A stretch of DNA of 64,000 bases from Cryobacterium arcticum (GTDB lineage: Bacteria > Actinomycetota > Actinomycetes > Actinomycetales > Microbacteriaceae): positions 806,001 through 870,000 of the forward strand of contig NZ_QHLY01000012.1 in the NCBI RefSeq assembly GCF_003185895.1. Reading direction: 5' to 3'. Both the position numbers and the translations under genes were made by a program. The notes beneath the pieces were generated by a model. The model saw only the letters and a program-made list of their open reading frames with translations, did not search any database and was not told the origin of the DNA. This document shows, one piece after another, positions 10,328-19,212 of this stretch. Every line of letters starts with the position of its first letter. The stretch's first letter is position 1.

Positions 10328-11278
10328 TTAGTGTTCCTCTCGGTCGCCCGATAACAGCAGATAGAGCGCCGCCATGCGCACGGAGACCCCGTTTGCGACC
10401 TGTTCGCGCACGGTGGACCGTTCAGAGTCGGCCGCGGCGGAGGAGATCTCCAGGCCGCGGTTCATCGGTCCGGGGTGCATGACAATGCTATGCGACGACA
10501 GCCGGGCGAATCGCTCGTCGTCGAGCCCCCAGCGGCGGGAGTATTCGCGGCTGTTCGGGAAGAACGCGGCGTTCATCCGTTCGGCCTGGATGCGCAGCAT
10601 CATCACGACGTCGGGGCCGGCGTCGATGGCGGCATCCAGGTCGTAGCCGATCGTGGCCGGCCAGGCCGAGGTGTCGGCGGGCACGAGTGTGGGCGGGGCG
10701 ATGAAGGTGACCTGGGCACCCAGGGTGTCGAGCAGCCAGAGGTTGGAGCGTGCCACCCGGGAGTGCAGGATGTCGCCGACGATGGTGACGGTGACGCCGT
10801 CGAGGCCGCGGCCGCGAGAGGCGGTGCCGTGCAGCCGGCGGCGGATGGTGAACGCGTCGAGCAGCGCCTGGGTGGGGTGCTCGTGCGTGCCGTCACCGGC
10901 ATTGATGATGCCGGCATCGATCCAGCCGCTTCCCGCCAGCACCTGGGGGGCGCCGGAGGCGGGGTGGCGGATGACGACGCCGTCCGCGCCCATCGCGGCG
11001 AGGGTCTGCGCGGTGTCCTTCAAGCTCTCGCCCTTGGAGACGCTCGAGCCCTTGGCGCTGAAGTTGATCACGTCGGCGCTCAGGCGCTTGGCGGCGGCTT
11101 CGAACGAGATCCGGGTGCGGGTGGAGTCCTCGAAGAAGAGGTTCACCACGGTCTTGCCGCGCAGGGTCGGGAGCTTTTTGACCTCGCGGTTGGCGACATC
11201 AGCCATGTCTTCGGCGATGTCGAGCAGGGTGATGGCTTCGTCGCGGGTGAGCGATTTGGTCGAGAGCAGGTGCCTCAT
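10328..11278 (-). CDS. pyrB: Aspartate carbamoyltransferase catalytic subunit
   Basis: PyrB joins carbamoyl phosphate and aspartate, the committed pyrimidine step. The 316-residue chain shows the carbamoyl-phosphate signature [13 protein letters not shown] near residue 49, the [16 protein letters not shown] loop whose Lys reaches the neighbouring subunit, [13 protein letters not shown], and the aspartate-domain MLRIQAERM. No pyrI regulatory subunit gene is present, as expected for a catalytic trimer of this lineage. It overlaps pyrR by four bases (ATGA). Confidence 0.96.
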   Translation of the reverse strand: MRHLLSTKSLTRDEAITLLDIAEDMADVANREVKKLPTLRGKTVVNLFFEDSTRTRISFEAAAKRLSADVINFSAKGSSVSKGESLKDTAQTLAAMGADGVVIRHPASGAPQVLAGSGWIDAGIINAGDGTHEHPTQALLDAFTIRRRLHGTASRGRGLDGVTVTIVGDILHSRVARSNLWLLDTLGAQVTFIAPPTLVPADTSAWPATIGYDLDAAIDAGPDVVMMLRIQAERMNAAFFPNSREYSRRWGLDDERFARLSSHSIVMHPGPMNRGLEISSAAADSERSTVREQVANGVSVRMAALYLLLSGDREEH

Positions 11279-11820
11279 TCTTCTGCCCCTCCCTCAATGC
11301 TGACGAATTCGTCGCCGTCCACCTCTGTGACGTGCACGTTGATGCGTTCATGGGAGGCCGTTGGCAGGTTCTTGCCCACGAAGTCGGCGCGGATCGGCAG
11401 TTCGCGGTGGCCCCGGTCCACGAGCACGGCGAGGCGCACGACCCGCGGGCGGCCGTGGTCGCCGAGGGCGTCGAGGGCGGCGCGGATGGTGCGGCCGGAA
11501 TACAGCACGTCGTCGACGAGCACGACGGTGGCGCCGTCGATGCTGCCGGGCACCTGGGTGGGCGCGGGCGTGCGGGTGCGGGTGTGGGCGAGATCGTCCC
11601 GGTACATGGTCACGTCGAGGGAACCGACGCGCACGGCCGCTGAAGCGGGTTCGATGCGCCGGATGATCTCGGCGATGCGCTGGGCGAGGGCCACTCCGCG
11701 AGTGGGGATGCCCAGGATGACCAGGTTCTCCGCTCCTCGATTGGACTCAAGGATCTCGTGGGAGATGCGAGTCAACGCTCGGGTGATGTCAGCCTGGGTG
11801 AGCACGGTGCGCTCCGTCAA
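11275..11820 (-). CDS. pyrR: Bifunctional pyr operon RNA-binding regulator / uracil phosphoribosyltransferase
   Basis: PyrR binds pyr mRNA when UMP is high and lowers expression; it also has phosphoribosyltransferase activity. The 181-residue protein carries the PRPP-binding motif [14 protein letters not shown] and the conserved [17 protein letters not shown] and [11 protein letters not shown] segments. The start is TTG at 11818-11820, chosen because a strong AAAGGAGG lies five to six bases upstream and no ATG or GTG fits. It is the first gene of the 11-gene block. A candidate PyrR-binding hairpin sits directly before its ribosome binding site, which points to autoregulation at translation. 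Confidence 0.95.
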   Translation of the reverse strand: MTERTVLTQADITRALTRISHEILESNRGAENLVILGIPTRGVALAQRIAEIIRRIEPASAAVRVGSLDVTMYRDDLAHTRTRTPAPTQVPGSIDGATVVLVDDVLYSGRTIRAALDALGDHGRPRVVRLAVLVDRGHRELPIRADFVGKNLPTASHERINVHVTEVDGDEFVSIEGGAEE

Positions 11821-11824
11821 ACCG

Positions 11825-11850
11825 ACCTCCTTTCCCGTCTCACAGGACGG
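11825..11850 (-). promoter_or_regulatory. PyrR-binding hairpin adjoining the pyrR ribosome binding site
   Basis: On the minus strand a perfect 5-bp stem (CCGTC/GACGG, arms at 11846-11850 and 11835-11839) encloses the loop CTGTGA, so the RNA reads GUCCUGUGAGAC. This matches the known PyrR-loop core UCCNGNGAG. One or two bases later the SD AAAGGAGG begins (11827-11833). Established knowledge: Bacillus uses such loops for attenuation, while in mycobacteria PyrR is thought to bind a loop at the first RBS and block translation. No terminator follows here, so the translational model fits. A possible -10 box TAGGGT lies about 20 bases upstream. Confidence 0.7.
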
Positions 11851-11935
11851 CTCTTAAAGTAGGTCTTTGTACCCTACGACCCTAGCATCCACACGAGTCC
11901 CTCCGGTCTCTGCTCCCTCGTGGTCGACACGGCGA

Positions 11936-13594
11936 CTAGAACGGTGGGGTGTCGGGTAGGGGTGGTGAGGGCTGTCGGGGCGGTTGGTGTTTGGGAGTCA
12001 GGCAGGTGTCGGCGGCGGGCTTCTTCCGGGTTTTCGGCTGCGCGACTGGTGGTGCCGGTGGTGGTGGGCTCATTTGGTTGGCGGGGTCGGTGCGGTAGCT
12101 GCGTTTGCCGGGTGAGGTCCGGAGCAGGATGCCGCCGGGCTGCTGGGTGACCTGCCATTGGGAGAGGTGTTTGAGTCGGTGGTGGGCTTCGCAGAGGCAG
12201 GCGAGGTTGTCGTGGTCGGTGGGTCCGCCGTCGGCCCAGTCATTCGTATGGTCCATGTCGCACCGCACCGCGGGGCGGGAGCAGCCGGGGAATCGGCAGG
12301 TCTCATCTCGCATCCGTAACCACTTCTTCATCGCCTGGGTGTTCCGGTACTGGTCTTTGCCGAGGGAGAGCACAACACCGGTTTCGGGGTGGGTGAGTAG
12401 CCGGGTGAAGCCGGGCACGTCGCCGGCGATCTTGCGGGCGGCTTCGGGTGAGATCGGCCCGTAACCCTCCAGGATCGCGGGTTCGTCGCTGCGGCCCAGC
12501 AGGGTTTCCGCGGTCACGGTGAGCATGACGGTGCCGGCGATTCCGGTTCCGAGACCGGTGGTGGTGATGCCGTCCAGGAGGAGGGCGGCGGTGACGTCGG
12601 CGCGGAGCTGGTCGAGACCGCGCTTCTCGGTCACGAGCGCTTCGGCCGCGGTCACCCCGGGCTGCCCGGACTGTCCGTTGTTCCCGGTCTTCCCGGTGTG
12701 CCCGGCCTGCTCAGTCTGCCCGGTCCCGGTCTGCCCAGTCGCCTGGCCGAATGCGTCGCGTGTTCCGTCGCTGGCCGGGGTGTCGTTGGCCGGGGTGTCG
12801 CTGGGCGGGATGGGGTCGCCGAGTTTCTTCAGGCTGGTGGCCATCGAGGTGATCCGGTCGAACGCTGCTTTGGTTTGTTCGGCGGTGCCGTACCAGTGCA
12901 GCCAGGCCATGCCGTCGTAGTCGGCTTCCCAGTAGGTGCGCCGGGCCGCGACCGCAGTCGTGGCCCGGGTGACAATGGATTCCGGGTGCAGCCTCTCCCG
13001 CAGTCGGCGGGCTTTCTCCAGGAACCGGCCGACCGGCATGGTCTTCGCTGCCGGCAGCAGCTGTTCTTCGAACGCCGCCTGGTCCTCGTCCGGCAGCGTG
13101 CGCACCTGGTCGACCATCGTGTTCGCGTGCCGGTAGCTGATCTCTCCGGCCGCCAACGCGTCGAAGGTCGCTGGGGCGTAGTAGTAGAGGAACCGGGCTT
13201 CGTCCATCAACCGGTCCACGGTGCGCTCGGCAACGTTCGTCAGGCAGGCGGTTTCGCTGATGATGGTGCGTCGGGCGACCTCCTTGTCGTCCCACCGGGC
13301 AAAAGCGGCGGCGCGGGCCTGCGTGGCGGTCAACGGCGCATCCCGGTCGGCGAGCACGGTGGCCGGGCTGGTGCCGTGCAGTTCTTGGGCGACCCCGGCT
13401 TTCTCGCTCCAGGCTTGCAGCTCCACTAGGCGTTCTACCTTGCGGGCTTGGGCCCGCGCGATGGCGCGGTCCTCGGCGGCGACCAGTTCGGTTTTGCGGG
13501 CCAGTTCGGCCAGGACCCGGTCGTGCCGGGTGGGCTTCGGAGAGGGAACGTCATCGTCCGGAGCCGGCGGTGGTGCCACGGATGGGCTACTCAT
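11936..13594 (-). CDS. DUF222 / HNH endonuclease-signature protein
   Basis: This belongs to the large actinobacterial DUF222-HNH family (the 13E12-repeat family in mycobacteria), whose role is unknown. The 552-residue protein has a helical DUF222 region over about residues 30-380 and an HNH motif near 425-480: CRFPGCSRPAVRCDMDHT followed by GGPTDHDNLACLCEAHHRLKH, with the Cys pairs and His residues of a zinc-supported HNH fold intact. A low-complexity linker rich in Gly, Gln and Thr (about residues 285-315, TGQTGTGQTEQAGHTGKTG) and a Pro-rich tail are unusual. No partner gene is adjacent. Such proteins occur in many copies per genome and are not clearly mobile. Confidence 0.85.
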   Translation of the reverse strand: MSSPSVAPPPAPDDDVPSPKPTRHDRVLAELARKTELVAAEDRAIARAQARKVERLVELQAWSEKAGVAQELHGTSPATVLADRDAPLTATQARAAAFARWDDKEVARRTIISETACLTNVAERTVDRLMDEARFLYYYAPATFDALAAGEISYRHANTMVDQVRTLPDEDQAAFEEQLLPAAKTMPVGRFLEKARRLRERLHPESIVTRATTAVAARRTYWEADYDGMAWLHWYGTAEQTKAAFDRITSMATSLKKLGDPIPPSDTPANDTPASDGTRDAFGQATGQTGTGQTEQAGHTGKTGNNGQSGQPGVTAAEALVTEKRGLDQLRADVTAALLLDGITTTGLGTGIAGTVMLTVTAETLLGRSDEPAILEGYGPISPEAARKIAGDVPGFTRLLTHPETGVVLSLGKDQYRNTQAMKKWLRMRDETCRFPGCSRPAVRCDMDHTNDWADGGPTDHDNLACLCEAHHRLKHLSQWQVTQQPGGILLRTSPGKRSYRTDPANQMSPPPPAPPVAQPKTRKKPAADTCLTPKHQPPRQPSPPLPDTPPF

Positions 13595-13715
13595 GATGAG
13601 ATCGTCTCACCTACCACCGACAATGACGGACAACATCCGCGACCCGTGAGAAAAGCACCGAAAACCCCGGAATTCTGGGGCTTAGGTCACGGCTCGCGGG
13701 CCCCTGGCAGGTGGG

Positions 13716-14642
13716 TCAGGAGGCCGCGCCGACGACGAACTCGACGAACGCCTGCGGGTCGTCGATCGGTCCCTGGTACTGGCTACCGTTCACCAGCACG
13801 GTGGGCGTGCCCTGGATCGACGCGATCTCGGCGCCGGGAATCGGACCGGTCAAGGCGTCGTCGGTGTTCTGCTGCGACCAGTCGGCATACGGTGCGGTCG
13901 CGACACAGTCATCGATCGAACCGGCGCCGGTGGAGAGAGCCGAGAGCTCGTCGTCGCTGAGGCCAGTGGTGCCTTCGGCCGGCTGGCTCGCGAACAGCGC
14001 TGCCATGTAGTCGAGCATCGAATCGGGGTTGATCGCCGCTTCACAGGTGAGCGCGTTAGCGGCCCGGGTGGAGTAGTCAGATCCCTGCGAGGCCGGGTCG
14101 AGGAAGGTGAGGGCGTGCACGCGCACGGTGATGCTGCCGTCGTCGACGAGCGTGGCGATCGCTCTGCCGTTCGCCAGCTCGAACTGGCCGCAATACGGGC
14201 ACATCGGGTCGATGTACAGGTCGACGATGGTGTCGCCTGACCCCGCCTGCAGGTAGCCGTCGTCGAGGTAGGCCGCACCGATCTGGCCGGAGGCGTCGAG
14301 TGACGGCACCGACGACGTGTTGCCCACGATGGAGCTGAAGATGAGCCCGAACGTGGTCGCGAACACTATTGCCAGCACTATGAGGAGCGCGGTGACACCG
14401 ACGCCCACGTATCCGAGCACCAGCCCGGCGATGGCCAGTCCCCGACCAGCCTCACCGGTGCGTTTGATCTGGTTGAGCGCGATGTGGCCGGTGATCACGG
14501 CCGCGACGGAACAGAAGAACCCGGTGACCAGCGAAATGATCGACAGCGTGTTCGTGCGCGGAGCGACCGGACCGTAATACGGCCCTGCGGCCGGCACTGC
14601 TCCGGGGGCATTCTGGTCCGGGTAGTCGGCCTGCTCAGTCAC
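13716..14642 (-). CDS. DUF4190 membrane domain fused to DsbA-like thioredoxin domain
   Basis: This looks like a membrane-anchored extracytoplasmic thiol-disulfide oxidoreductase. The 308-residue protein has a Pro/Tyr-rich cytoplasmic start, two membrane segments (about residues 31-55 and 70-103) of the DUF4190 type with the joining GHIALNQIKRTGEAGRGLAI, then a thioredoxin-like domain with active-site CPYC (Cys148 and Cys151), the cis-Pro region IQGTPTVLVNG and two further Cys. The GTG at 14640-14642 is preceded by GGGGGAG at five bases; an upstream in-frame extension runs back over nusB and is rejected. It lies about 60 bases after nusB on the same strand and could be cotranscribed. Confidence 0.82.
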   Translation of the reverse strand: MTEQADYPDQNAPGAVPAAGPYYGPVAPRTNTLSIISLVTGFFCSVAAVITGHIALNQIKRTGEAGRGLAIAGLVLGYVGVGVTALLIVLAIVFATTFGLIFSSIVGNTSSVPSLDASGQIGAAYLDDGYLQAGSGDTIVDLYIDPMCPYCGQFELANGRAIATLVDDGSITVRVHALTFLDPASQGSDYSTRAANALTCEAAINPDSMLDYMAALFASQPAEGTTGLSDDELSALSTGAGSIDDCVATAPYADWSQQNTDDALTGPIPGAEIASIQGTPTVLVNGSQYQGPIDDPQAFVEFVVGAAS

Positions 14643-14703
14643 GGTTCTCCCCCTCATAGATCCGTCCCGGCTGCGGGCGCAACCGGGACGGGCACTGCTT
14701 CGC

Positions 14704-15123
14704 TTAGACGGATGGAGCCGTCTGGGCGATCCGGCCGAGGAGTCCGTTGACGAACCCGGCGGAGTCATCCGTCGAGAGCACCTTGGCGGCCTCGACCGCT
14801 TCGTCGATCGCGACGGCGTGCGGCACGGCGTCGTTGTAGAGGATCTCCCAGATGCCGATCCGCAGGATGGCGCGGTCGATCGTGGGCATCCGGGAAAGCG
14901 TCCATCCCTGCGAGTACGTCTCGATGAGTTCGTCGATCTCGTCGCGGTGGTCGACGACGCCGTCAACGATGTCGCGCGCGTACAGCCACGAGGCCATCCG
15001 GGCGGGCTCATTCGCGGCCCGCTCGGCTTCCATGGCCAGCGACTGCGGAATGGTCGTCTGACGCACGTCTGCGGCGTACAGGATGTCGATGGCGCGCTTA
15101 CGCGCCTTGGTGCGGGCGCTCAC
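14704..15123 (-). CDS. nusB: Transcription antitermination factor NusB
   Basis: NusB pairs with NusE (S10) on boxA RNA to support rRNA antitermination. The 139-residue helical protein has the family features ARKRAIDILYAADVR at the N-terminus, IDRAILRIGIWEILY and VAIDEAVEAAKVLSTDDSAGFVNGLLGRIA at the C-terminus. Translation starts at the GTG at 15121-15123, which shares its first base with the efp stop (TAGTG). The efp-nusB pair is conserved in many Gram-positives. Confidence 0.95.
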   Translation of the reverse strand: MSARTKARKRAIDILYAADVRQTTIPQSLAMEAERAANEPARMASWLYARDIVDGVVDHRDEIDELIETYSQGWTLSRMPTIDRAILRIGIWEILYNDAVPHAVAIDEAVEAAKVLSTDDSAGFVNGLLGRIAQTAPSV

Positions 15124-15683
15124 TAGTTGACGCGGCCGAGGTAGTCACCGTTGCGGGTGTCGACCTTGACCTTGGTGCCCTGCTCGAGGAACAGCGGCAC
15201 CTGGATCTGGTAGCCGGTTTCTACGGTGGCGGGCTTGGTGCCGCCGGTGGAGCGGTCGCCCTGGAGGCCGGGCTCGGTGTAGGTGATCTCGAGCGTCACG
15301 GATGCCGGCAGTTCGACGTAGAGCGGGTTGCCGTCGTGCAGGGCAACGGTCACGGCCTGGTTCTCGAGCATGAAGTTGGCGGCGTCGCCGACGACGGTGG
15401 CCGAAACGGTGAGCTGGTCGTAGTCTGCGACGTCCATGAAGACGTAGGAATCGCCATCGGCGTAGAGGTACTGGAAGTCGCGACGGTCGACGTTCTCGGT
15501 CTCGATCTTGGCGCCGGCGTTGAAGGTGCGGTCGACGGTCTTGCCCGTCACGACGTTCTTCAGCTTGGTGCGCACGAACGCGCCGCCCTTGCCGGGCTTG
15601 ACGTGCTGGAATTCGATGACGGCCCACAGCTGCTTGTCGATGTTGAGGACGACGCCATTTCTAATGTCGGCGGTAGATGCCAT
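15123..15683 (-). CDS. efp: Elongation factor P
   Basis: EF-P relieves ribosome stalling at polyproline stretches. The 186-residue protein has the three beta-barrel domains: KOW-like N-terminus ([19 protein letters not shown]), the tip loop [15 protein letters not shown] whose Lys is the modification site in other bacteria, and the C-terminal OB-type domain ending [18 protein letters not shown]. The ATG at 15681-15683 gives the family N-terminus; an upstream in-frame ATG would add eight atypical residues. A TACACT at 15740-15745 (minus strand) is a possible -10 box. Confidence 0.96.
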   Translation of the reverse strand: MASTADIRNGVVLNIDKQLWAVIEFQHVKPGKGGAFVRTKLKNVVTGKTVDRTFNAGAKIETENVDRRDFQYLYADGDSYVFMDVADYDQLTVSATVVGDAANFMLENQAVTVALHDGNPLYVELPASVTLEITYTEPGLQGDRSTGGTKPATVETGYQIQVPLFLEQGTKVKVDTRNGDYLGRVN

Positions 15684-15783
15684 GAAGAGGTGTTCCGTTC
15701 GATTCAATTGGGAAGGTGCGCGGCCAAAGGCCTCAGACGAGTGTAGCCGACACGCCGCGTGTGATCGATTCCTGGCCTCGGTT

Positions 15784-16221
15784 TCAGGTCAGGCGCACGA
15801 TGTGGTCGAGGGCCAAGCGGTAGGAATCGAAGCCGAATCCGGCGATCACGCCGGTGGCGACAGCGCTGACAACGCTGGTGTGCCGGAAGGTCTCGCGAGC
15901 GTGCGGATTGGAGATGTGTACTTCCACCAGCGGTAGGCCGGCCTTGGTGACCAGGGCGGCGGCGTCGCGGAGGGCGTAGCTGTAGTGCGTGAACGCGGCC
16001 GGGTTCAGCACCACCGGGGTGCCGGTGTCCACGGCTTCGTAGAGCCAGTGGATGAGTTCGGCTTCGTCGTCGGTCTGGCGCACGTCCACGGTGACGTCCT
16101 CGGGTGCCGCGTCGGTGAGGAGCGCCTGCAGGTCGTCGAGGTTGGCGGATCCGTAGACATCCGGCTCCCGGCTGCCGAGGCGTCCGAGGTTCGGGCCGTT
16201 GAGGACGAGGACTGTGCGCAT
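15784..16221 (-). CDS. aroQ: 3-dehydroquinate dehydratase, type II
   Basis: AroQ removes water from 3-dehydroquinate in the shikimate pathway. The 145-residue protein fits the dodecameric type II family: the N-terminal [21 protein letters not shown] contains the catalytic Arg and flexible-loop Tyr, [15 protein letters not shown] the substrate-binding Asn and helix, and [18 protein letters not shown] the catalytic His. It is separated from the main aro cluster (aroB, K, C, E at 22-26 kb) by about 6 kb. No clear terminator separates it from efp. Confidence 0.95.
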   Translation of the reverse strand: MRTVLVLNGPNLGRLGSREPDVYGSANLDDLQALLTDAAPEDVTVDVRQTDDEAELIHWLYEAVDTGTPVVLNPAAFTHYSYALRDAAALVTKAGLPLVEVHISNPHARETFRHTSVVSAVATGVIAGFGFDSYRLALDHIVRLT

Positions 16222-16254
16222 CCTCCCAGCCTAGGGCCGAGCGCACCGGCGCGA

Positions 16255-16303
16255 GAGCCCAGGTGGGCTCGCGGGGTCTCGACACGCTCGACCGGCGAGA
16301 GTC
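16255..16303. repeat. Imperfect hairpin and dispersed repeat-like sequence
   Basis: Between aroQ and the DUF779 gene there is a hairpin with arms GAGCCCA (16255-16261) and TGGGCTC (16264-16270), followed by GGTCTCGACACGCTCGACC. That sequence resembles the GTCTCGACAGGCTCGACC element found inside thrS near 50.68-50.70 kb and short palindromic repeats I know from other Microbacteriaceae. The hairpin may stop transcription from the DUF779 gene, but it has no T-tract. Confidence 0.45.
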
Positions 16304-16738
16304 TCAGACGGTGAAGGAGTCCATCAACTCCGAGCGGATGAGGAATCGCACTCCTCTCGGTGCCTCAGCGGAGAACCCGCCGCCGCGGCCTTTCACCACA
16401 TCGATGAGCAGTGCCGTGTGGCTCCAGTATTCGAACTGCTCGGCGGAGATCCAGAAGTCGATCAGCTGCTCGGGCTCCCCCGCCGGCGCGACGTCCAGCC
16501 GGCCGAGCAGAACATCCTGGTCGGAGGTGATGAACTCCCCCGCGGGAAAGCACATCGGAGAACTGCCGTCGCAGCATCCGCCGGACTGGTGGAACATCAG
16601 CGGCCCGTGCTCCTCCCAGAGGCTCCGCAACAGCTCGACGGTGGTCTGGGTCAGCGCCACCCGGGACCGGGTCTCCCCCGGGACGGTGATGCTCGCTTCA
16701 ACCGCAGCGACAGCGGGCGGGTCTTTCAGGTCTGTCAT
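16304..16738 (-). CDS. DUF779 family protein next to aldehyde dehydrogenase
   Basis: The 144-residue protein belongs to DUF779, a small family usually encoded beside acetaldehyde-type dehydrogenases and of unproven function. Conserved features are GPLMFHQSGGCCDGSSPMC with a Cys pair and another Cys, which could bind metal, and FWISAEQFEYWSHTALLIDVV with PRGVRFLIRS. The ATG at 16736-16738 has a GGAGG five to seven bases upstream; a longer in-frame reading starts upstream without that support. It is 81 bases downstream of the dehydrogenase on the same strand, consistent with one transcript. Confidence 0.85.
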   Translation of the reverse strand: MTDLKDPPAVAAVEASITVPGETRSRVALTQTTVELLRSLWEEHGPLMFHQSGGCCDGSSPMCFPAGEFITSDQDVLLGRLDVAPAGEPEQLIDFWISAEQFEYWSHTALLIDVVKGRGGGFSAEAPRGVRFLIRSELMDSFTV

Positions 16739-16819
16739 GGTGTCCTCCAGAGGACCGGGAGAGGGAACGGATGTGTGGTCGCCGGGCGGCCTGCAAGGAC
16801 CGCCCGGCAACCCGTGTGC

Positions 16820-18343
16820 CTAGAAGAAGCCCAGCGCGTCCTCCGAGTAGGAGACAAGCAGGTTTTTCGTCTGCTGGTAGTGGCCGAGGGCGAGCTTGTT
16901 GTTCTCCCGGCCGATGCCCGAGCTCTTGTAGCCGCCGAAGGCCGCTCCAGCCGGGTAGTTGTGGTAATTGTTCACCCAGACCCGGCCGGCGTGCAGGTCA
17001 CGCCCGGCCCGGTAGGCGGTAGTGCCGTTCCGCGACCAGACCCCGGCGCCGAGGCCGTACAGGGTGTCGTTGGCGATCGAGATGGCGTCGTCGTAGTCGT
17101 CGAAGCTGGTCACCGCAACGACGGGCCCGAAGATCTCCTCCTGGAAGATGCGCATCTTGTTCTGGCCCTCGAAGATGGTCGGTTCCACGTAGTAACCGCC
17201 GCTGAGGTCGCCGCCCAGGTCCACCTGCTCGCCGCCGAGCAGCAGTTTGGCGCCCTCCTTCTTGCCGATGTCGATGTAGGAGAGGATCTTCTCCAGCTGG
17301 TCGTTGCTGGCCTGCGCGCCCACCTGGGTGTCGGTGTCGAGCGGGTTGCCCTGCTTGGCCAGCTTGGTGCGTTCGATCGCACCACCCAGGAAGCTGTCGT
17401 AGATCGGCTTGTGGAGCAGCGCCCGGCTGGGGCAGGTGCACACCTCACCCTGGTTGAAGGCGAACAGCACGAAGCCTTCCTGGGCCTTGTCGTAGTAGCT
17501 GTCGTCCTTCTGTGCCACGTCCTCGAAGAAGATGTTGGCGCTCTTGCCGCCCAGCTCCACCGTGGAGGGGATGATGTTCGCGCTGGCGTACTGCAGGATC
17601 AGCCGGCCGGTGGTGGTTTCCCCGGTGAAGGCGATCTTGCGGATCCGGTTCGACGAGGCGAGCGGCTTGCCGGCCTCGATGCCGAAGCCGTTGACGATGT
17701 TCAGCACCCCGGGCGGCAGGATGTCGCCGATCAGTTCGATGAGCACCAGGATCGACGCCGGGGTCTGCTCGGCGGGCTTTAGCACAACCGCGTTGCCGGC
17801 CGCCAGGGCCGGTGCGAGCTTCCACACGGCCATCAGGATCGGGAAGTTCCACGGAATGATCTGGCCGACCACGCCGAGCGGTTCGTGGAACTGGTACGAC
17901 ATGGTGTCGTTGTCGAGTTCGGCGTGGTCACCGTCCTGGGCGCGGATGGCCGAGGCGAAGTACCGGAAGTGGTCTGCGGCCAGCGGCAGGTCGGCGTTCA
18001 ACGGCTCCCGGATGGGCTTGCCGTTGTCCCAGGTTTCGGCCACGGCGAGCAGTTCGCGGTTGGCGTCGATCACATCCGCCATCTTGTTCAGCACGGCGGC
18101 GCGCTGGGTGGCGGTGGTCTTGCCCCACGCCGGCGCTGCCTTGTGCGCGGCGTCGAGGGCGAGGTCGATGTCTTCGTGGGTACTGCGGGCGACCTCGGTG
18201 AACGGCTTGCCGTTGACCGGGGAGATGTCCTCGAAGTACTGGCCCTTCACCGGTGGCACCCATTCGCCTCCGATCCAGTTCTCGTAGCGGGGCTTGAAGG
18301 TGACTTTGGCATCCGGCGTGCCGGGCGCGGCGTAAACGGTCAT
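16820..18343 (-). CDS. NAD-dependent aldehyde dehydrogenase (acetaldehyde / ExaC-type)
   Basis: It oxidises an aldehyde, probably acetaldehyde or another short-chain aldehyde, to the acid with NAD. The 507 residues contain [21 protein letters not shown] and the cofactor segment VLKPAEQTP, the general-base motif VELGGKSA near 270, and the catalytic loop [12 protein letters not shown] with Cys near 302. The CTC pair in this loop is typical of the AldA/ExaC group from ethanol-utilising bacteria. The neighbouring DUF779 protein and GAF-domain regulator match that group's usual context. The exact substrate cannot be read from sequence. Confidence 0.92.
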   Translation of the reverse strand: MTVYAAPGTPDAKVTFKPRYENWIGGEWVPPVKGQYFEDISPVNGKPFTEVARSTHEDIDLALDAAHKAAPAWGKTTATQRAAVLNKMADVIDANRELLAVAETWDNGKPIREPLNADLPLAADHFRYFASAIRAQDGDHAELDNDTMSYQFHEPLGVVGQIIPWNFPILMAVWKLAPALAAGNAVVLKPAEQTPASILVLIELIGDILPPGVLNIVNGFGIEAGKPLASSNRIRKIAFTGETTTGRLILQYASANIIPSTVELGGKSANIFFEDVAQKDDSYYDKAQEGFVLFAFNQGEVCTCPSRALLHKPIYDSFLGGAIERTKLAKQGNPLDTDTQVGAQASNDQLEKILSYIDIGKKEGAKLLLGGEQVDLGGDLSGGYYVEPTIFEGQNKMRIFQEEIFGPVVAVTSFDDYDDAISIANDTLYGLGAGVWSRNGTTAYRAGRDLHAGRVWVNNYHNYPAGAAFGGYKSSGIGRENNKLALGHYQQTKNLLVSYSEDALGFF

Positions 18344-18402
18344 TTCACTCCTTGTTCGACGACTCTGTCGATGGCTTCCGCGTCAGTGCGGACCATGGGG
18401 CG

Positions 18403-18436
18403 AGCCTACGAAGGCGAAGGTTGCGAAACGTTGCGG
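18403..18436 (-). promoter_or_regulatory. Candidate promoter and repeat upstream of the aldehyde dehydrogenase
   Basis: On the minus strand TAGGCT (18403-18408) could be a -10 box about 60 bases before the dehydrogenase ATG. Just upstream lies the repeated motif TTGCGAAACGTTGCGG (18421-18436 on plus; two TTGCG units nine bases apart), a plausible site for an activator such as the nearby GAF-domain protein. No regulator has been assigned from sequence alone. Confidence 0.35.
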
Positions 18437-18512
18437 ATGTCATTCTGCCGGCACCGGACACTCATCCGCCGGACTGACGACGCCGGCAGGCGCTCTGCCT
18501 ACCGTGGAGAGC

Positions 18513-19187
18513 ATGGAAACCCTCGAAGCGTCCCGTTCCGTCGCGCCGACGCACGCCCGGCAGGGCTGGTGGTACCGGGAGAGCGCGGCCTCGACCCGTC
18601 GGGCCGTGCTGGTGGCCGTACTGGGCGCGATGCTGATCGGTGGGCTGACCAGCCTCGGCCAGCAGTACCTGCCGGCCTGGCTGAATTCGCTGGCCAACTC
18701 GGTCGGCGGGTGGACCATGCTCAGCTTCCTGTTGGTCTGGCTCGGTCGTGCCAAGCCGGTCCTCGCCGCCTTCCTGGGCGTCGTGGTCTTCCAGCTGCTC
18801 ACCGAGTCCTACAGCGTGGTGTCGGAATGGCGCGGTTTCGACGACGGCGACCCGTTCACCTCCATCTGGACCGTCGTCGGCCTGATCGCCGGTCCGGTGC
18901 TCGGCGTGTCGGCCGGCCTGGCACGGCACGGCAGCCCGGTGTGGCGAGCCCTCGGCGTCACTCCGCTCAGCGCTGTGCTGCTGGGTGAGGGCATCTGGGC
19001 GCTGAACACCATCGCGGACACCACCAGCCCGGTGTACTGGTCCCTGGAGATCGTGCTGTCCGTCGCCTTCCTGATGGCAGCGGTACTGCGCACCGGCCTG
19101 ACTCTGCGGGCGATCTCCCTGGTCGGATGCGTGTGGCTGGCAGGCGCCCTGGCCTACACCGGCGTGATTGTGTTCATCCTGAACTGA
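18513..19187 (+). CDS. Multi-pass membrane protein (DUF6518-like)
   Basis: This 224-residue protein is mostly membrane: six or seven hydrophobic helices can be seen, for example AVLVAVLGAMLIGGLTSLG, AFLGVVVFQLLTESYSVV, SIWTVVGLIAGPVLGVSAGLA and IVLSVAFLMAAVL, with short loops. The pattern resembles the DUF6518 family of actinobacterial membrane proteins, of unknown function. It starts at ATG 18513 or at the in-frame GTG 18504; neither has a well-spaced ribosome binding site. It is divergent from the aldehyde dehydrogenase and convergent with the GAF-domain regulator. Confidence 0.7.
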   Translation: METLEASRSVAPTHARQGWWYRESAASTRRAVLVAVLGAMLIGGLTSLGQQYLPAWLNSLANSVGGWTMLSFLLVWLGRAKPVLAAFLGVVVFQLLTESYSVVSEWRGFDDGDPFTSIWTVVGLIAGPVLGVSAGLARHGSPVWRALGVTPLSAVLLGEGIWALNTIADTTSPVYWSLEIVLSVAFLMAAVLRTGLTLRAISLVGCVWLAGALAYTGVIVFILN

Positions 19188-19212
19188 CCCGAGTCCCCGG
19201 ACCGTCCCGCGT

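Noticed and set aside
12690..12800. Repeats around 12.7 kb as a mobile-element footprint
   Set aside because: They are imperfect and in frame, encoding the low-complexity linker of the DUF222-HNH protein; there are no flanking inverted repeats or target duplications.
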